DNA of 7,793 bases from Methanoregula sp. Its GTDB lineage: Archaea; Halobacteriota; Methanomicrobia; Methanomicrobiales; Methanospirillaceae. This document shows, piece after piece, positions 1 to 5,935 of this stretch (its first letter is position 1; each line of letters opens with the position of its first letter). The notes under the pieces were generated by a model that did not search any database, was not told the DNA's origin, and saw only the letters and a program-made list of their open reading frames with translations. Both the position numbers and the translations under genes were made by a program. The DNA lies in contig NZ_PIZH01000067.1 of assembly GCF_002835825.1 (NCBI RefSeq), forward strand, positions 1-7,793. The letters run 5' to 3'.

Positions 1-1168
1 CGACAAGCAGTGCCATAATCCCGTAAACAATCTTCGGGTTCCTGATGAGGGAGAAGACGGGTTTATAGGCAAGGGCAATACCGATAAAATCCACCGGTGC
101 AAGGATGATGAGATATCGTGGCTGCATCGGAATCCTGTAGGAGAGGAACCAGCTGATGACAAACGGCAGGAAGGTAAGAGCAACAAGGAAGATCCCTTTG
201 TTCCGGTCAACAACGAAGGCCTGGATGATCCCGACCACGAAGAGGATAAGGAACAGGAGCATCACAAGCTCCGAGAATCCCGAAAGCTGGCGGAAGGTCT
301 CAGTGATGATGCCAGCTCCCTGTATCCCGAATGTTGGTCCTCCCTCTGTCCGTTTGGTAAAGAGCTGAAGCGTCAGTACAAGGAGTGGCAGGCTGATGAT
401 GACAAACGTGCCCGCCCCTATGAGAGCCGGCTTCAGGGAACGGAGATCCTTAATCCATTCTTTTGCCTTCACGAAGATTGCATACAGGACGAGCGTCCCG
501 GTGATGACGAGCGTATAGAAATGGGTCCAGTAAGCGAGTGCTGAGAGTGCACCAAAGAGGGCCCAGTGCATAGCATTGTTGGTCTTGAGTGCCTTTAAGA
601 AAAAGACCATGGCAAACGTGACAAAGAAAAGCCCCATGGAGTAGGCCCGTGCTTCCTGGGAATAAAAGATCAGGAACGGGGAAAACGTGCAGGCAGCGGC
701 GGCGATAATGCCGGCATTGCGGTCCATAAACTCCTTCCCGACCCAATACATCAGGGGGATGGTCAGGACCCCGAACAAGGCAGGCACGAAACGGAGAACT
801 GTCTCGTTGTTCCCGAACACGAGCATGAGGTGCTCGATCCAGTAAAAGAGAGGCGGATTGAATTCCCCGCCGGTCGTTGCCGCCCAGATGCCGGAAAGGG
901 ACATCGATGCGAACGTATAGGTCGAGGCCTCGTCAAGCCAGAGAGAATTGAAACCGAGGTTGACAAACCGCAGGATGGCACCGATGAGAGTGAGGGCGAG
1001 AAGGAGCTGGGTATAGCGGCTGTGGAAGAGGAGCGAGCTAATGTTTCCCAGGGTCAGGTCCTGAAACGAGCGGACAGGGGACGCATACCCGTTATCCAGA
1101 TCGCAAATCCCTGCCCCAACAACGTCCTTCCGGCCGCTTCTCCCTTTTTCCTCTCGCTTCTTCGCCAT
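1..1168 (-). CDS. GT39/PMT-type membrane glycosyltransferase (C-terminus cut by left edge)
   Basis: This integral membrane GT-C glycosyltransferase probably transfers a sugar from a polyprenyl-phosphate donor to a lipid or protein on the outer face of the membrane; the acceptor cannot be told. The minus strand reads open for 389 codons from the ATG at 1168 to the edge. An in-frame TGA lies 9 bases upstream, so this is the first possible ATG. About 50 residues of hydrophilic N-terminus, basic at the very start, precede TM1 (about residues 54-70). The family signatures follow in order: LWLDEAS with the catalytic-type Asp-Glu at 79-80 in the first outer loop, NPPLFYW at 104-110, and SQEARAYSM at 170-178. 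Many hydrophobic helices come after. These motifs match PMT_2/GT39 (ArnT-like) proteins. No Shine-Dalgarno is visible, but a TATA-like box lies upstream. It is downstream of the fused deoxyribosyltransferase gene on the same strand, probably with its own promoter. Confidence 0.85.
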   Translation of the reverse strand, partial: MAKKREEKGRSGRKDVVGAGICDLDNGYASPVRSFQDLTLGNISSLLFHSRYTQLLLALTLIGAILRFVNLGFNSLWLDEASTYTFASMSLSGIWAATTGGEFNPPLFYWIEHLMLVFGNNETVLRFVPALFGVLTIPLMYWVGKEFMDRNAGIIAAAACTFSPFLIFYSQEARAYSMGLFFVTFAMVFFLKALKTNNAMHWALFGALSALAYWTHFYTLVITGTLVLYAIFVKAKEWIKDLRSLKPALIGAGTFVIISLPLLVLTLQLFTKRTEGGPTFGIQGAGIITETFRQLSGFSELVMLLFLILFVVGIIQAFVVDRNKGIFLVALTFLPFVISWFLSYRIPMQPRYLIILAPVDFIGIALAYKPVFSLIRNPKIVYGIMALLV

Positions 1169-1197
1169 GACAACTCAGTACTATTGCGTGAATATTC

Positions 1198-1208
1198 CCT
1201 TATAGTTT
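1198..1208 (-). promoter_or_regulatory. TATA-like box for the glycosyltransferase gene
   Basis: Read on the minus strand, this is AAACTATAAGG, preceded by the purine-rich GCAAG that could serve as a BRE. It is centred about 35 bases before the ATG at 1168. That predicts a transcript start near 1177 and a leader of only about 9 bases, which agrees with the absence of a Shine-Dalgarno. This is an inference from spacing and composition only. Confidence 0.5.
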
Positions 1209-1280
1209 CTTGCACGTATTACCGGGGAAGGGGGCCTCTTTGGGCGTACGGCCTCAGCCTCATTCACCTGCAGATAACTG

Positions 1281-2138
1281 CTACCGGTCTTCCTTTAAAA
1301 GCGCCGGTGCAGACAATGCATCAAGGAGTTGCTCTTCTGTTGAAACAAGCCCTGCTGACTGCTCCAGCATGAGGTTGACCTGTTCATCGATGCCAACCTG
1401 CCGAAAGTCCGTCCTGAGGGCAATGATTTTTTTCCCCCGTGCATAGGCGTATCCCATCTCCCACGAGGTTCCGGAGTCCGCATCCGCCCCATCGATTACG
1501 GCAACAACGATGTCCGAGTTTTCCAGTGCTGCCAGATTTAACCGGAAAAGCCGTTCGTGCTCTTTTTTACCACGGGCTGCCGAATCGTCGCCGGCATCCT
1601 GCGGGAGGTGGACGGAGAAGAAGTTCTTCCGCAACAGGCCGGTAATGTAGGCATTATATGTCCGTTCCGCTGCCGAGAAGAGGGGTGCTGCCAGGTACAC
1701 CCGGTAACGGGAAAACGTGATCGTATCCATGGCCGTAATCTCTGGAAACCGCGAGAGGAATACTCCGCGGCCCGCACGTTTCGGGGATTCATTACCCCTG
1801 CTGCCGTAATACGTGGTGGTCACCCCGCAGGTGGGAGACGAGTTCACTCCGATAATGCACAGGGGCGGACCCTCCTTCCTGATGATCTCCTTCACCTCTG
1901 TCTCGAGATCATCGAGCAGCCGGGAAAATGCCGGGCTGTCCAGCCGTTCCAGGAATGTGCCGGGCTGGCGGGCAGGGCCGAGGAGGAGCGTTTCGGGGCA
2001 GGGCAGCGGAACCATCTGTATCCCGAATTCATCGCACCGTTCTTTCGTGCGCTGGAACGCCTCGATGTCCGAGGGTTTTGTGATCCCTTCGGCCCGGAGG
2101 CCCGGGTTGAGGATGCAGGGGCTGCAGAGCACGTACAT
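1281..2138 (-). CDS. TudS/DUF523-like domain fused to nucleoside 2-deoxyribosyltransferase
   Basis: A 285-residue protein with two modules. Residues about 1-125 resemble DUF523/TudS, the iron-sulfur 2-thiouracil desulfidase family. SPCILN..LRAEG (6-18) lines up with the family's S-x-C-L-L-G...C-R-Y-D-G start, PCPE is at 46-49, and SSPTCG at 100-105 matches SPSCG. Cys8, Cys47 and Cys104 therefore occupy the three cluster-ligand positions, while the second Cys of the usual N-terminal motif is Leu14. Residues about 143-285 are a Nuc_deoxyrib_tr domain: VYLAAPLFS (147-155), NSDIVVAVIDG (207-217) and DSGTSWEMGYA (221-231). Glu227 is the expected nucleophile and Asp221 lies six residues before it, as in characterised enzymes. 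Asn201 sits where the Lactobacillus enzyme has Asp72. The reading frame is continuous, so this is a true fusion; Met137 could be an internal start. It probably acts on modified nucleobases or nucleosides in the cytosol. The substrate is unknown, and a dNMP N-hydrolase (RCL-like) role is an alternative. Confidence 0.8.
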   Translation of the reverse strand: MYVLCSPCILNPGLRAEGITKPSDIEAFQRTKERCDEFGIQMVPLPCPETLLLGPARQPGTFLERLDSPAFSRLLDDLETEVKEIIRKEGPPLCIIGVNSSPTCGVTTTYYGSRGNESPKRAGRGVFLSRFPEITAMDTITFSRYRVYLAAPLFSAAERTYNAYITGLLRKNFFSVHLPQDAGDDSAARGKKEHERLFRLNLAALENSDIVVAVIDGADADSGTSWEMGYAYARGKKIIALRTDFRQVGIDEQVNLMLEQSAGLVSTEEQLLDALSAPALLKEDR

Positions 2139-2147
2139 TATTTAGAG
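2138..2147 (+). promoter_or_regulatory. TATA-like box for tsr3, overlapping the divergent start codon
   Basis: TTATTTAGAG is centred about 27 bases before the tsr3 ATG at 2170, the spacing expected for a leaderless archaeal transcript. Its first base is the A of the divergent gene's ATG (on the minus strand), so the two start regions share only 31 bases. No good TATA was found on the minus strand at the matching distance. Confidence 0.5.
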
Positions 2148-2169
2148 TGTTGACACGCACAGATGATCA

Positions 2170-2661
2170 ATGATACCCCTGTATGCCTTCCGGGACAACA
2201 GCTGCGATCCCCGGAAGTGCACGGTAAAGAAGCTCGAACGGGCCGGCTTTCTGAAGATCTTCCAAAAGGTTCAGCAGATCCCGAGGAATACCCTGATCCT
2301 AGATCCCACAGCGGAACAGGCGCTCTCTCCCGCAGATCGGCTCGTGAAATCTCTTACTGTGCTGGACTGTTCCTGGGAGGTACTGAATATCGGCGCGATC
2401 AGCTCGTGGCGGATCCGGAGGGCACTCCCCTTCCTGATGGCGGTAAACCCGGTGAACTTCGGCAAGCCCTGCAAACTCTCTTCGGTCGAAGCGGTAGCGG
2501 GGGCGCTTTATATTATGGGGGAGAAGGAACGGGCAGGTGAGTTACTCTCCAAGGTGAACTGGGGCATCCGGTTCCTTGAAGTGAACAAAGAGCCGCTGGA
2601 GCTTTATGCCTCAGCAAAGGACAGCACGGAAGTAGTGAAGTACCAGGCGCTGTTCATCTGA
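2170..2661 (+). CDS. tsr3: Tsr3, SSU rRNA aminocarboxypropyltransferase (DUF367)
   Basis: Tsr3 transfers the 3-amino-3-carboxypropyl group of S-adenosylmethionine to a hypermodified uridine/pseudouridine of small-subunit rRNA, a late step in subunit maturation. The 163-residue product has the family layout. The short N-terminal RLI-like region has paired cysteines (Cys12, Cys17). LDPTAEQALSPADR is at 44-57. VLDCSW (64-69) and RALPFLMAVNPVNFGKP (84-100) belong to the SAM-binding core, and an EAVAGALYIMG helix begins near 107. The length fits archaeal members, which lack the acidic tail of the eukaryotic protein. The ATG at 2170 is the first in frame because a TGA lies two codons upstream. There is no Shine-Dalgarno, and a TATA-like element about 27 bases upstream suggests a leaderless mRNA. 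It is transcribed away from the deoxyribosyltransferase gene and shares the window with two other small-subunit maturation factors, Rio1 and Dim2. Confidence 0.9.
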   Translation: MIPLYAFRDNSCDPRKCTVKKLERAGFLKIFQKVQQIPRNTLILDPTAEQALSPADRLVKSLTVLDCSWEVLNIGAISSWRIRRALPFLMAVNPVNFGKPCKLSSVEAVAGALYIMGEKERAGELLSKVNWGIRFLEVNKEPLELYASAKDSTEVVKYQALFI

Positions 2662-2673
2662 GCACTTTCCTTT

Positions 2674-2690
2674 TGTACCCACGCGACCCC
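2674..2690 (+). repeat. Alternating 17-base repeat, copy 1
   Basis: TGTACCCACGCGACCCC. It agrees with copy 2 (opposite strand) at 16 of 17 positions. The match extends to 20 of 21 when TT is added in front and CT after. It starts 12 bases after the tsr3 stop codon. Confidence 0.85.
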
Positions 2691-2692
2691 CT

Positions 2693-2748
2693 GCACGAGC
2701 GGATTGCCAGTTGTTCATGATTTTATGATGTAAAATTCGTGCTTTTTT
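2693..2748 (+). terminator. Possible tsr3 terminator: weak stem then T6
   Basis: GCACGA (2693-2698) can pair with TCGTGC (2737-2742), which is followed directly by TTTTTT (2743-2748). The stem is only 6 bp with a 38-base loop, so the hairpin may be chance. Archaeal termination depends mainly on the T-run, which makes the T6 tract the more credible part. Confidence 0.3.
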
Positions 2749-2758
2749 GCGTATGATC

Positions 2759-2781
2759 GCGACTCCGTTTTAGGGGGTCGC
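2759..2781 (+). other. Small hairpin overlapping repeat copy 2
   Basis: GCGACTCC (2759-2766) pairs with GGGGTCGC (2774-2781) across the 7-base loop GTTTTAG, giving 8 bp with one U-G pair. The left arm is itself a partial, one-base-changed copy of the GCGACCCC half of the repeat. The right arm is part of copy 2, so this hairpin excludes pairing of copy 2 with copies 1 or 3. Confidence 0.55.
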
Positions 2782-2790
2782 ATGGGTACA
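2774..2790 (-). repeat. Alternating 17-base repeat, copy 2 (inverted)
   Basis: On the minus strand this reads TGTACCCATGCGACCCC. It is inverted relative to the copies on both sides and almost central between them, with starts 100 bases after copy 1 and 102 before copy 3. As RNA it could pair with either neighbour. Confidence 0.85.
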
Positions 2791-2875
2791 AATGTATGGC
2801 ATTTGTCGAAAATTGCTCGCCAGAATAAAAATTACAACGTGATTCCGGCAACCACCCATATCAGGGCCGAAAAAA

Positions 2876-2892
2876 TGTACCCGTGCGACCCC
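2876..2892 (+). repeat. Alternating 17-base repeat, copy 3
   Basis: TGTACCCGTGCGACCCC. It matches copy 2 at 16 of 17 positions and copy 1 at 15 of 17. All the variation between copies falls on the two central bases (AC, AT, GT). The two arms, TGTACCC and GCGACCCC, are invariant, as in a bipartite binding or pairing site. Confidence 0.85.
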
Positions 2893-2904
2893 ATACAGGC
2901 ATTT

Positions 2905-2926
2905 CCGGAGGTATCAGGATCTCCGG
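2905..2926 (+). other. Hairpin upstream of the GAPDH gene
   Basis: CCGGAGGT (2905-2912) pairs with ATCTCCGG (2919-2926) around the loop ATCAGG. The stem is 8 bp, seven Watson-Crick and one G-U. It lies just after repeat copy 3 and about 140 bases before the GAPDH start. No T-run follows, so it is not an obvious terminator. Its function is unknown. Confidence 0.45.
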
Positions 2927-3064
2927 CTCCGCATTATTCTCAGGGCCCCGGGAAGTGCCGGATCATAAGACGTGTTTACCCTGGAGAAGCGGGACAAGCC
3001 ATTCCATCCTCTCATGGCAATCGTTTCGCATAGCTTTTTCATTTCCAGCGCAATGTACGATTGT

Positions 3065-4096
3065 ATGATCAAGGTTGCCATTAACGGGTACGGGACCATC
3101 GGCAAGCGCGTGGCCGATGCGGTGGCCGCCCAGAAGGACATGAAGGTGATCGGCGTTTCCAAGACCCGGCCGAACGCGGAGGCATTCGTCGCAAAGCAGC
3201 GCGGGTTCCCGCTCTATATTGCGGACATCTCCAAAAAGGAGGCATTCGAGAAGGCCGGGCTCAAGGTTGCCGGCAGCGTGGAGGACATGTGCAAAGCGGC
3301 CGATGTGATCGTAGATGCTACACCGGGAAAGGTCGGTGCAACGAACAAGGCGATGTACGAGAAGCTGGGCAAGAAGGCCCTCTGGCAGGGGGGGGAGGAG
3401 CACGAGCTGGCAGGGTTCTCCTTCAACTCGTCCTGCAACTACAAGGATGCCATCGGCAGGCAGTTCGTCCGGGTAGTCTCGTGTAACACCACGGGCCTGT
3501 GCCGGATCATCAACGAGATCGATAAGGAATTTGGTGTGACCCACGTCCACGCCATCATGGTCCGCCGTGGATCGGACCCCGGTGAGATTAAGAAGGGACC
3601 CATCGACGCGATTGTCCTCGACCCGGTCAGCGTACCCAGCCACCACGGCCCGGATGTCCTCTCTGTCCTCCCCCACATCTCGATCACCACCATGGCGATG
3701 ATCGTACCGACAACCATGATGCACATGCACGCGATCCAGATGACCACGAAGAAGCCGGTCACCAGAGATCGGGTCCTCGAACTGATCAACAAGCACCCCC
3801 GGCTCGGCCTCATCAAGAAGACTGCGGGCTTAAAGAGCACCGCTGAACTCAAGGAATTCGCCATGGACCTCGGCCGGCAGCGCTCCGACCTCTGGGAGAA
3901 TTGCATCTTCGAGGAATCGATCTATGCCAACAAGAATGAGCTCTGCTTCTTCCAGGCTATCCACCAGGAAGCCGATGTTGTTGTGGAGAACATCGACGCA
4001 ATCCGCGCCATGATGGGCGCAGAAAAGGATGGTTCAAAGTCCATTGCCTCAACCAACGCCGCCCTGAATTTCGTCACTATCCAGAACAACCATTAA
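3065..4096 (+). CDS. gap: Archaeal phosphorylating glyceraldehyde-3-phosphate dehydrogenase
   Basis: This cytosolic enzyme interconverts glyceraldehyde 3-phosphate and 1,3-bisphosphoglycerate with NAD(P). In methanogens it mainly serves gluconeogenesis. The 343-residue product starts with the Rossmann fold MIKVAINGYGTIGKR (nucleotide-binding GYGTIG at 8-13). GVSKTRPN (30-37) follows the second strand, where cofactor preference is set. SCNTTGLCR has the catalytic cysteine at 140, the position found in archaeal GAPDHs. A longer open frame begins at 2972, but its 31 extra residues (MFTLEKRD... onward) resemble nothing in the family. Another ATG lies at 3053. I chose 3065 because the conserved N-terminus begins exactly there. 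No Shine-Dalgarno or clear TATA box precedes it, and the promoter may lie within the repeat-bearing region upstream. The gene ends 25 bases before tyrS. Confidence 0.95.
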   Translation: MIKVAINGYGTIGKRVADAVAAQKDMKVIGVSKTRPNAEAFVAKQRGFPLYIADISKKEAFEKAGLKVAGSVEDMCKAADVIVDATPGKVGATNKAMYEKLGKKALWQGGEEHELAGFSFNSSCNYKDAIGRQFVRVVSCNTTGLCRIINEIDKEFGVTHVHAIMVRRGSDPGEIKKGPIDAIVLDPVSVPSHHGPDVLSVLPHISITTMAMIVPTTMMHMHAIQMTTKKPVTRDRVLELINKHPRLGLIKKTAGLKSTAELKEFAMDLGRQRSDLWENCIFEESIYANKNELCFFQAIHQEADVVVENIDAIRAMMGAEKDGSKSIASTNAALNFVTIQNNH

Positions 4097-4114
4097 CTCC
4101 CTTCATCACCCATT

Positions 4115-4120
4115 CTTTTT
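4115..4120 (+). terminator. Short T-tract between GAPDH gene and tyrS
   Basis: CTTTTT sits 18 bases after the GAPDH stop codon and directly before the tyrS start. A T-run can terminate archaeal RNA polymerase, but with only five Ts and 25 bases between genes it may equally be read through. No clear TATA box for tyrS lies in the gap, so co-transcription remains possible. Confidence 0.25.
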
Positions 4121-4121
4121 A

Positions 4122-5063
4122 ATGGACGCATACGAGCGTGTTACCCGGAACACTGTCGAAGTCGTCACCGATGACGATCTCCGGGCGCTTCTTTTACAGC
4201 CGTCAAAGCGTGTCTATGCCGGCTACGAGCCGAGCGGGGAGATCCACCTCGGCCACCTTGTCACGATCAACAAACTGGTCGACCTCCAGGCAGCGGGCTT
4301 CGAGGTCACCGTGCTGCTCGCCGATCTCCACGCGTTCCTGAACCGGAAGGGGACGATGGAAAAAGTCCGCGAACTGGCCGATTACAACAAGCGCTGCTTC
4401 GAGGGCCTGGGCCTCAAAAACGTGAAATATGTCCTGGGATCGGATGTCCAGCTCAACCGGGACTATGAGCTGCTGGTGCTCCGCCTCTCGCAGGAGATCA
4501 CGCTGAACCGGGCAACAAGAAGCATGGACGAGGTCGGGAGGCAGATGGACGCCCCCACCGTCTCGCAGATGATCTACCCGATCATGCAGGCTGCCGACAT
4601 TGCAATGCTCAGTGCCGATGCCGCAGTCGGTGGCATCGACCAGCGGAAGATCCACATGCTTGCAAGGGAGCACCTTGTCAATTTCGGGTACAAAGCCCCG
4701 GTCTGCATCCACACCCCCATCCTCAACGGATTAGACGGCAAGAAGATGTCGTCATCGCAGGGGAACTACATCTCCGTTGCTGATACTGAAGACGAGATCC
4801 GAAAGAAGTGCCAGAAAGCGTTCTGCCCTCCGGAGATCGCCGAGAATCCCATTCTCCAGATCTTCCAGCACCACGTCTTCCCCCGGCTCCCGGAAATCAG
4901 CATAAGGCGGCCGGAGAAGTTCGGCGGTGACCGGTCCTTTGGCAGCTATGCAGCTCTTGAGGCCGCGTACGGAAAAGGAGAGGTCCACCCGCTCGATCTC
5001 AAGAAGGCCTGCGGGGAGTCTCTCGTCGAGATCCTCGCACCCGTCCGTCAATACATCCAGTGA
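4122..5063 (+). CDS. tyrS: Tyrosyl-tRNA synthetase, archaeal type
   Basis: It charges tRNA-Tyr with tyrosine at the expense of ATP; it is a cytosolic class I synthetase. The 313-residue product is close in length to the compact archaeal/eukaryotic-type enzyme. The N-terminus (MDAYERVTRNT) corresponds to that of the Methanocaldococcus jannaschii protein, which supports the start. The HIGH motif is HLGH at 42-45, following YAGYEPSGEI, and the KMSKS loop is KMSSS at 208-212. The tyrosine pocket residues known from M. jannaschii appear with an offset of one: Tyr32, Tyr152, Gln156, Asp159 and Gln174, the middle three within YPIMQAADI. The discriminating Tyr and Asp are kept, so tyrosine is the expected substrate rather than tryptophan. 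No Shine-Dalgarno is visible. It lies between the GAPDH gene and rio1, 29 bases before the latter. Confidence 0.96.
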   Translation: MDAYERVTRNTVEVVTDDDLRALLLQPSKRVYAGYEPSGEIHLGHLVTINKLVDLQAAGFEVTVLLADLHAFLNRKGTMEKVRELADYNKRCFEGLGLKNVKYVLGSDVQLNRDYELLVLRLSQEITLNRATRSMDEVGRQMDAPTVSQMIYPIMQAADIAMLSADAAVGGIDQRKIHMLAREHLVNFGYKAPVCIHTPILNGLDGKKMSSSQGNYISVADTEDEIRKKCQKAFCPPEIAENPILQIFQHHVFPRLPEISIRRPEKFGGDRSFGSYAALEAAYGKGEVHPLDLKKACGESLVEILAPVRQYIQ

Positions 5064-5092
5064 ACAGGATACACTAATACCGGTGGCACCGC

Positions 5093-5881
5093 GTGAAAAA
5101 GGAAACCAACATCGACAAGAAACTGGAGCGGTTCGACCAGAAGCTCGAAGAGATGGGCGTCCGCATCAAGGATGCCAATGATCTCAAAGTCCGGGATGAT
5201 GTCTTCGATGACATAACACTCCTTTCCCTGTACAAGCTCGTCCACAAGAAATGGTTCTCGGTGCTCGGGGGATCGATCAGCACCGGCAAGGAAGCAAACG
5301 TATTCTATGCTGAGCGTGACGGAACCCCCATCGCCATCAAGATCTATCGGATCCGTACGGCAAATTTCACGACAATGAGCTCGTACATTGTCGGGGACAG
5401 GAGATTTTCCCACGTGAAGAAGGCAAAGAAGGAGCTGATCTTTGCCTGGACGCGGAAGGAGTTCTCCAATCTCGCCCGGGCACGGGAGGCAGGAGTTCCC
5501 GTTCCCGAACCGCTTGTCTGGGACCGGAACATCCTGATCATGTCGTTCATGGGAGAGGGAGAGACCCCCTGGCCCCAGATCCGGAATGCGGACCTGCCTG
5601 ACCCCGCGGATGCGTATGCACGGATCATCCGCGATATCGATCTCCTGTTCAATAAGGCTGAGCTGGTCCATGCTGACCTGAGCGAGTTCAATATATTGTA
5701 CGGAGACCAACCATATCTCATAGACATGGGCCAGTCGGTCACCCGCGATCACCCCAGGGCTTACCCGTTCCTGATGAGGGATATCAGGAACATCAACCGG
5801 TTTTTCAAAAACCGCTGCGATGTCCGGGACGAGGTCGAGATCTTCAATGCCGTGACCGGGCTGAATGTTGCAGAGCCGTGA
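5093..5881 (+). CDS. rio1: RIO1-family atypical serine kinase/ATPase
   Basis: Rio1 is an atypical protein kinase/ATPase that acts on late pre-small ribosomal subunits. In eukaryotes it drives release of late factors; the archaeal role is presumed similar. The 262-residue product has the RIO core. The nucleotide loop is GGSISTGKEANVFYA (59-73), and Lys83 in AIKIYR is the ATP lysine. The RIO1-type flexible loop YRIRTANFTTMSSYIVGDRRF spans 85-105. A hinge region is near 150. The catalytic HADLSEFNIL (193-202) holds Asp195 and Asn200, and the metal-binding LIDMGQSV has Asp211. The loop and LIDMGQ point to RIO1, and the winged-helix domain of RIO2 is absent. Translation starts at GTG 5093, supported by GGTGG 6 bases upstream. 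ATG 5153 would cut into the N-terminal helix. The KH-protein gene follows after 54 bases, a conserved archaeal pairing. Confidence 0.95.
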   Translation: MKKETNIDKKLERFDQKLEEMGVRIKDANDLKVRDDVFDDITLLSLYKLVHKKWFSVLGGSISTGKEANVFYAERDGTPIAIKIYRIRTANFTTMSSYIVGDRRFSHVKKAKKELIFAWTRKEFSNLARAREAGVPVPEPLVWDRNILIMSFMGEGETPWPQIRNADLPDPADAYARIIRDIDLLFNKAELVHADLSEFNILYGDQPYLIDMGQSVTRDHPRAYPFLMRDIRNINRFFKNRCDVRDEVEIFNAVTGLNVAEP

Positions 5882-5935
5882 TGCCGGCCCGGATTGCCCT
5901 ATGAACCACCATACCTAACCAGGGAGAGATATCAT

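Larger units (their letters stand above)
2662..3064. other. Gene-free region between tsr3 and GAPDH gene, rich in repeats and hairpins
   Basis: I see no convincing gene in these roughly 400 bases. An 83-codon plus-strand frame starting inside the middle repeat has no recognisable motif. The first 230 bases hold three copies of a 17-base motif in alternating orientation, an AT-rich spacer with a T6 tract, and a small hairpin. The rest is mixed in composition, with a second hairpin near 2905 and several GGCC/CCGG palindromes. It may be the tsr3 3' region plus a long leader or promoter region for the GAPDH gene, or it may hold a small structured RNA. No tRNA or rRNA signature was found. Confidence 0.6.

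Noticed and set aside
830..1372. 180-codon plus-strand frame over the glycosyltransferase start and the gap
   Set aside because: The minus strand there encodes a coherent membrane protein with family motifs. The plus frame has no motif and spans two genes and their spacer.
1281..2138. Two separate genes split at Met137
   Set aside because: The frame is continuous without a stop, and both halves carry intact motifs. An internal start cannot be excluded but is not needed.
1557..2153. 198-codon plus-strand frame opposite the deoxyribosyltransferase fusion
   Set aside because: It is antisense to a gene with recognisable motifs in both domains, and its translation shows no family features.
2672..2792. 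Insertion sequence or complete MITE
   Set aside because: Copies 1 and 2 could be terminal inverted repeats, but I see no target-site duplication and no transposase, and copy 3 is unexplained. Kept only as one alternative for the repeat cluster.
2674..2892. CRISPR array
   Set aside because: There are only three short copies, they alternate in orientation, and the spacers are about 80 bases. CRISPR repeats are direct and more closely spaced, and no cas genes are present.
2905..2926. Rho-independent type terminator
   Set aside because: The hairpin is followed by GC-rich sequence and not by a T-run.
2782..3033. 83-codon plus-strand frame in the tsr3-GAPDH gap
   Set aside because: It starts within repeat copy 2, crosses copy 3 and the hairpin, shows no motif, and overlaps the region in front of the GAPDH gene. 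It is best explained as chance.
2972..3064. N-terminal extension of GAPDH from the ATG at 2972
   Set aside because: The family N-terminus begins exactly at MIKVAINGYG (3065). The 31 extra residues have no family resemblance and no ribosome binding site.
2963..3796. 277-codon minus-strand frame opposite the GAPDH gene
   Set aside because: It is a shadow frame of a clearly identified gene, with composition driven by the codon bias of the plus strand and no domain.
5894..5935. TTG start for the KH protein at 5894
   Set aside because: The 14 extra residues are not typical of the family, and ATG 5936 has a better-placed GGGAG and the expected MMQEVKIAG start.
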